A DNA stretch of 6,561 nt from Puniceicoccales bacterium (GTDB lineage Bacteria; Verrucomicrobiota; Verrucomicrobiia; Opitutales; Oceanipulchritudinaceae): NCBI GenBank assembly GCA_030595525.1, contig JAUVDD010000096.1:1-6561 (forward strand), in the 5' to 3' direction. The notes under the pieces are model-generated. The model saw only the letters and a list, made by a program, of their open reading frames with translations, was not told the DNA's origin and did not search any database. Shown here piece after piece: positions 5,100-6,561 of this stretch (the first letter of the stretch is position 1; each line of letters opens with the position of its first letter). The position numbers and the translations under genes were made by a program.

Positions 5100-6561
5100 T
5101 GATGATGCTCTTTTGATGTTTTGTGTTTTTCCGTTAAGCGGATAATCATGCCGCCACTGGGTAGCATGTTCAAATCCATTGTTTCGTTTCTGCCAACCAC
5201 TGCGGTATCAGCCTTGATCAGATGGGTGTGTCCATCGATATCATCGCGACAGATAAACGCATCATACTTTTCACCGTCGAGAAAGTCGAGGTTGAGCAAG
5301 TAGGTCTGGTTTTTATCAGCATAACCATTGATGCCGGCGACATACCAGTCGTTACCCTTGCGCCGGGCAAAGACGGAGAGTTTATCTAGTTCCGTTTCGG
5401 GAAGTACTATAGTTTCGTCCCAAACAGTCGGGAGAGACTTGATAATCTCAAGCCCTTCGCTGGCGAGATACTGCTCCGGATGGTCTGCCCAGCAGAGCAT
5501 TGATGAAGTGAACATCATGGCCGATGCCAACTGCATGGCATGGGTAAAACCTTCCCCCTGCGGATGGGAGAAGATGCCGGGCGTGTAATCAGCGTGCCCG
5601 GCGATCAGCCGGGTGAAGATCAGGTCGATGTACTGGGATGTCGGCTTCTTTTTCGCTCCGCCCCCGCCGCGCAGCTTTTCCCCGCCAAATATCGCCTCGC
5701 GCGTGACTTCATTGGGATATGTGCGCATTTCTCCGGCAGGCGTCGGGCAGCCGTGGAAATCGACCATCAACCGGTACTCGGCGCAAACCTTCATGAAGTT
5801 TTCCATATAGCTCTTCCACTTCGAGTTTTCACTCCCGATATAGTCGAGCTTGATACCTTTGGCGCCTGCATCAGCGATGCGTTTGACTTCGGCGCGCATT
5901 TCCTCGATGTCGAGGCTGACTTGCACCTTTTCCAAAGGTTGGAACTTTTGCTTGGGAGATTTTTTTGTCAGTTCCAGATTCAGGCTCACGTCAGAACATT
6001 TCCAGACCCAGATACCGATGCCCTTCCCCGCTGCATAGTCGCAAAGTTCCTTCAACACATCGTAGGCGCTCTTGGTTTCTGTCATCCATTTCTGATCCCA
6101 TCCGATGTCGACCAAGTGATAATCGGCACCCATTTGCGCGGCCAGATTGACCAGTTTCAATTGTTCCTCAAAGTCCACCGATACCCGTGCCCACCAGTTC
6201 CAAGTTGATTTACCCGGTCTGATCCACGGTTCGTTCATGCCGTTGGGAAACAACCTCGGATCGGGCGCTGGACAAACATTGGGCACGATATCGGTGTTGA
6301 CCACCTCATTGAGCGAGTTGACCGTACAGATAATTTTCCACGCGGTTTCCACGCCGCCCTGGATTTCCCAGCCCTCAGGTTTTTCTGCATAGTCCACCTT
6401 GAAGGAAGCGTCTTCCTGTGCCAACAGCGAAAAGCCATGAAAACCGAATCCACCTCCTTCGAGGATCACGATGTAGTGAGACTGATCCTCAGGATACATC
6501 AGGAGCGGGGGAAGTGTGCGCCCATCCTTGTCGTTCATAATTTCCAGGACAGGCATCGTAT
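5096..6561 (-). CDS. GH97 family glycosidase, N-terminus cut by window edge
   Basis: The frame stays open to the window edge. The ATG at 6556 is internal, because the usual N-terminal beta-sandwich of GH97 (roughly 250-300 residues) is mostly missing. Numbering from that Met, residues 1-90 are the end of the sandwich. WIRPGKSTWNWW (111-122) begins the (beta/alpha)8 barrel, followed by YHLVDIGWDQKW, GIGIWVWKCSD, GIKLDYIGSEN, VDFHGC, RTYPNEVTRE and HADYTPG. All of these are at typical GH97 spacing, and a C-terminal sandwich runs from about 393 to 474. Asp238 in KLDY matches the nucleophile position of retaining GH97 enzymes (as in the Bacteroides alpha-galactosidase), where inverting SusB-type glucosidases have Gly. 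Glu287 and Glu293 are candidate acid/base or calcium ligands. An alpha-galactosidase-like retaining enzyme is therefore favoured over an alpha-glucosidase. It is the upstream partner of the beta-helix gene. Its signal peptide, if any, is outside the window. Confidence 0.88.
   Translation of the reverse strand, partial: TMPVLEIMNDKDGRTLPPLLMYPEDQSHYIVILEGGGFGFHGFSLLAQEDASFKVDYAEKPEGWEIQGGVETAWKIICTVNSLNEVVNTDIVPNVCPAPDPRLFPNGMNEPWIRPGKSTWNWWARVSVDFEEQLKLVNLAAQMGADYHLVDIGWDQKWMTETKSAYDVLKELCDYAAGKGIGIWVWKCSDVSLNLELTKKSPKQKFQPLEKVQVSLDIEEMRAEVKRIADAGAKGIKLDYIGSENSKWKSYMENFMKVCAEYRLMVDFHGCPTPAGEMRTYPNEVTREAIFGGEKLRGGGGAKKKPTSQYIDLIFTRLIAGHADYTPGIFSHPQGEGFTHAMQLASAMMFTSSMLCWADHPEQYLASEGLEIIKSLPTVWDETIVLPETELDKLSVFARRKGNDWYVAGINGYADKNQTYLLNLDFLDGEKYDAFICRDDIDGHTHLIKADTAVVGRNETMDLNMLPSGGMIIRLTEKHKTSKEHHQ

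Noticed and set aside
5540..6208. 222-codon plus-strand open frame opposite the GH97 gene
   Set aside because: It is antisense to a strongly conserved GH97 barrel, and its translation shows no recognisable domain. It is a shadow of the real gene.
1..6561. tRNA, rRNA, riboswitch or CRISPR array
   Set aside because: I found no cloverleaf-like stretch, no spaced short repeats and no conserved RNA motif. The only repeat is the insertion-sequence pair.

Overview
The window looks like part of a polysaccharide-degradation locus from a Gram-negative heterotroph. A PVC-superphylum bacterium (Lentisphaerota, Kiritimatiellota, Planctomycetota or Verrucomicrobiota) is the best guess. This rests on the Fn3-like tail of the beta-helix protein (…SHILYFG…YFWRVD…IWSFTV), the 'PDIGAYEYG' motif before it, the LamG-Ig-esterase fusion, and Sec signal peptides without consensus lipoboxes. 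Bacteroidota remain possible, because GH97 is common there. No marker gene fixes the taxonomy.

Layout: (1) Bases 1-333, plus strand: the C-terminal 110 codons of a probable GH29 alpha-L-fucosidase, cut by the window edge. (2) Bases 334-682: no intact gene. It holds a decayed 3' end of an rve-type transposase gene (reading HHERNHQGLDN…LGGLLNYYYRES) and its presumed right terminal sequence up to base 660. (3) Bases 683-2521, minus strand: a secreted three-domain esterase (LamG-like, bacterial Ig-like, alpha/beta-hydrolase with Ser476/Asp549/His581). (4) Bases 2522-2831: the esterase leader and a second, more decayed copy of the same insertion-sequence end (2619-2825). (5) Bases 2832-5099, minus strand: a secreted right-handed beta-helix protein, probably carbohydrate-active, with an Fn3-like C-terminal domain. 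(6) Bases 5096-6561, minus strand: a GH97 glycosidase lacking its N-terminal region at the window edge. It overlaps the beta-helix gene by 4 bases (ATGA), so these two form one operon.

Inferred joint role: GH29 (fucose removal), GH97 (alpha-galactoside or similar removal), a beta-helix enzyme (lyase or hydrolase) and a carbohydrate esterase (acyl removal) would together attack an acylated, fucose-containing heteropolysaccharide of algal or plant origin. The substrate is not provable from the sequence.

The main unexplained structure is a 207-bp direct repeat, about 89% identical without gaps by hand count. It brackets the esterase gene. Each copy stops just beyond the 3' end of a minus-strand CDS (22 and 6 bases away). 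It is best read as two relics of the same insertion-sequence family. I see no evidence for a wholly new type of biological system.
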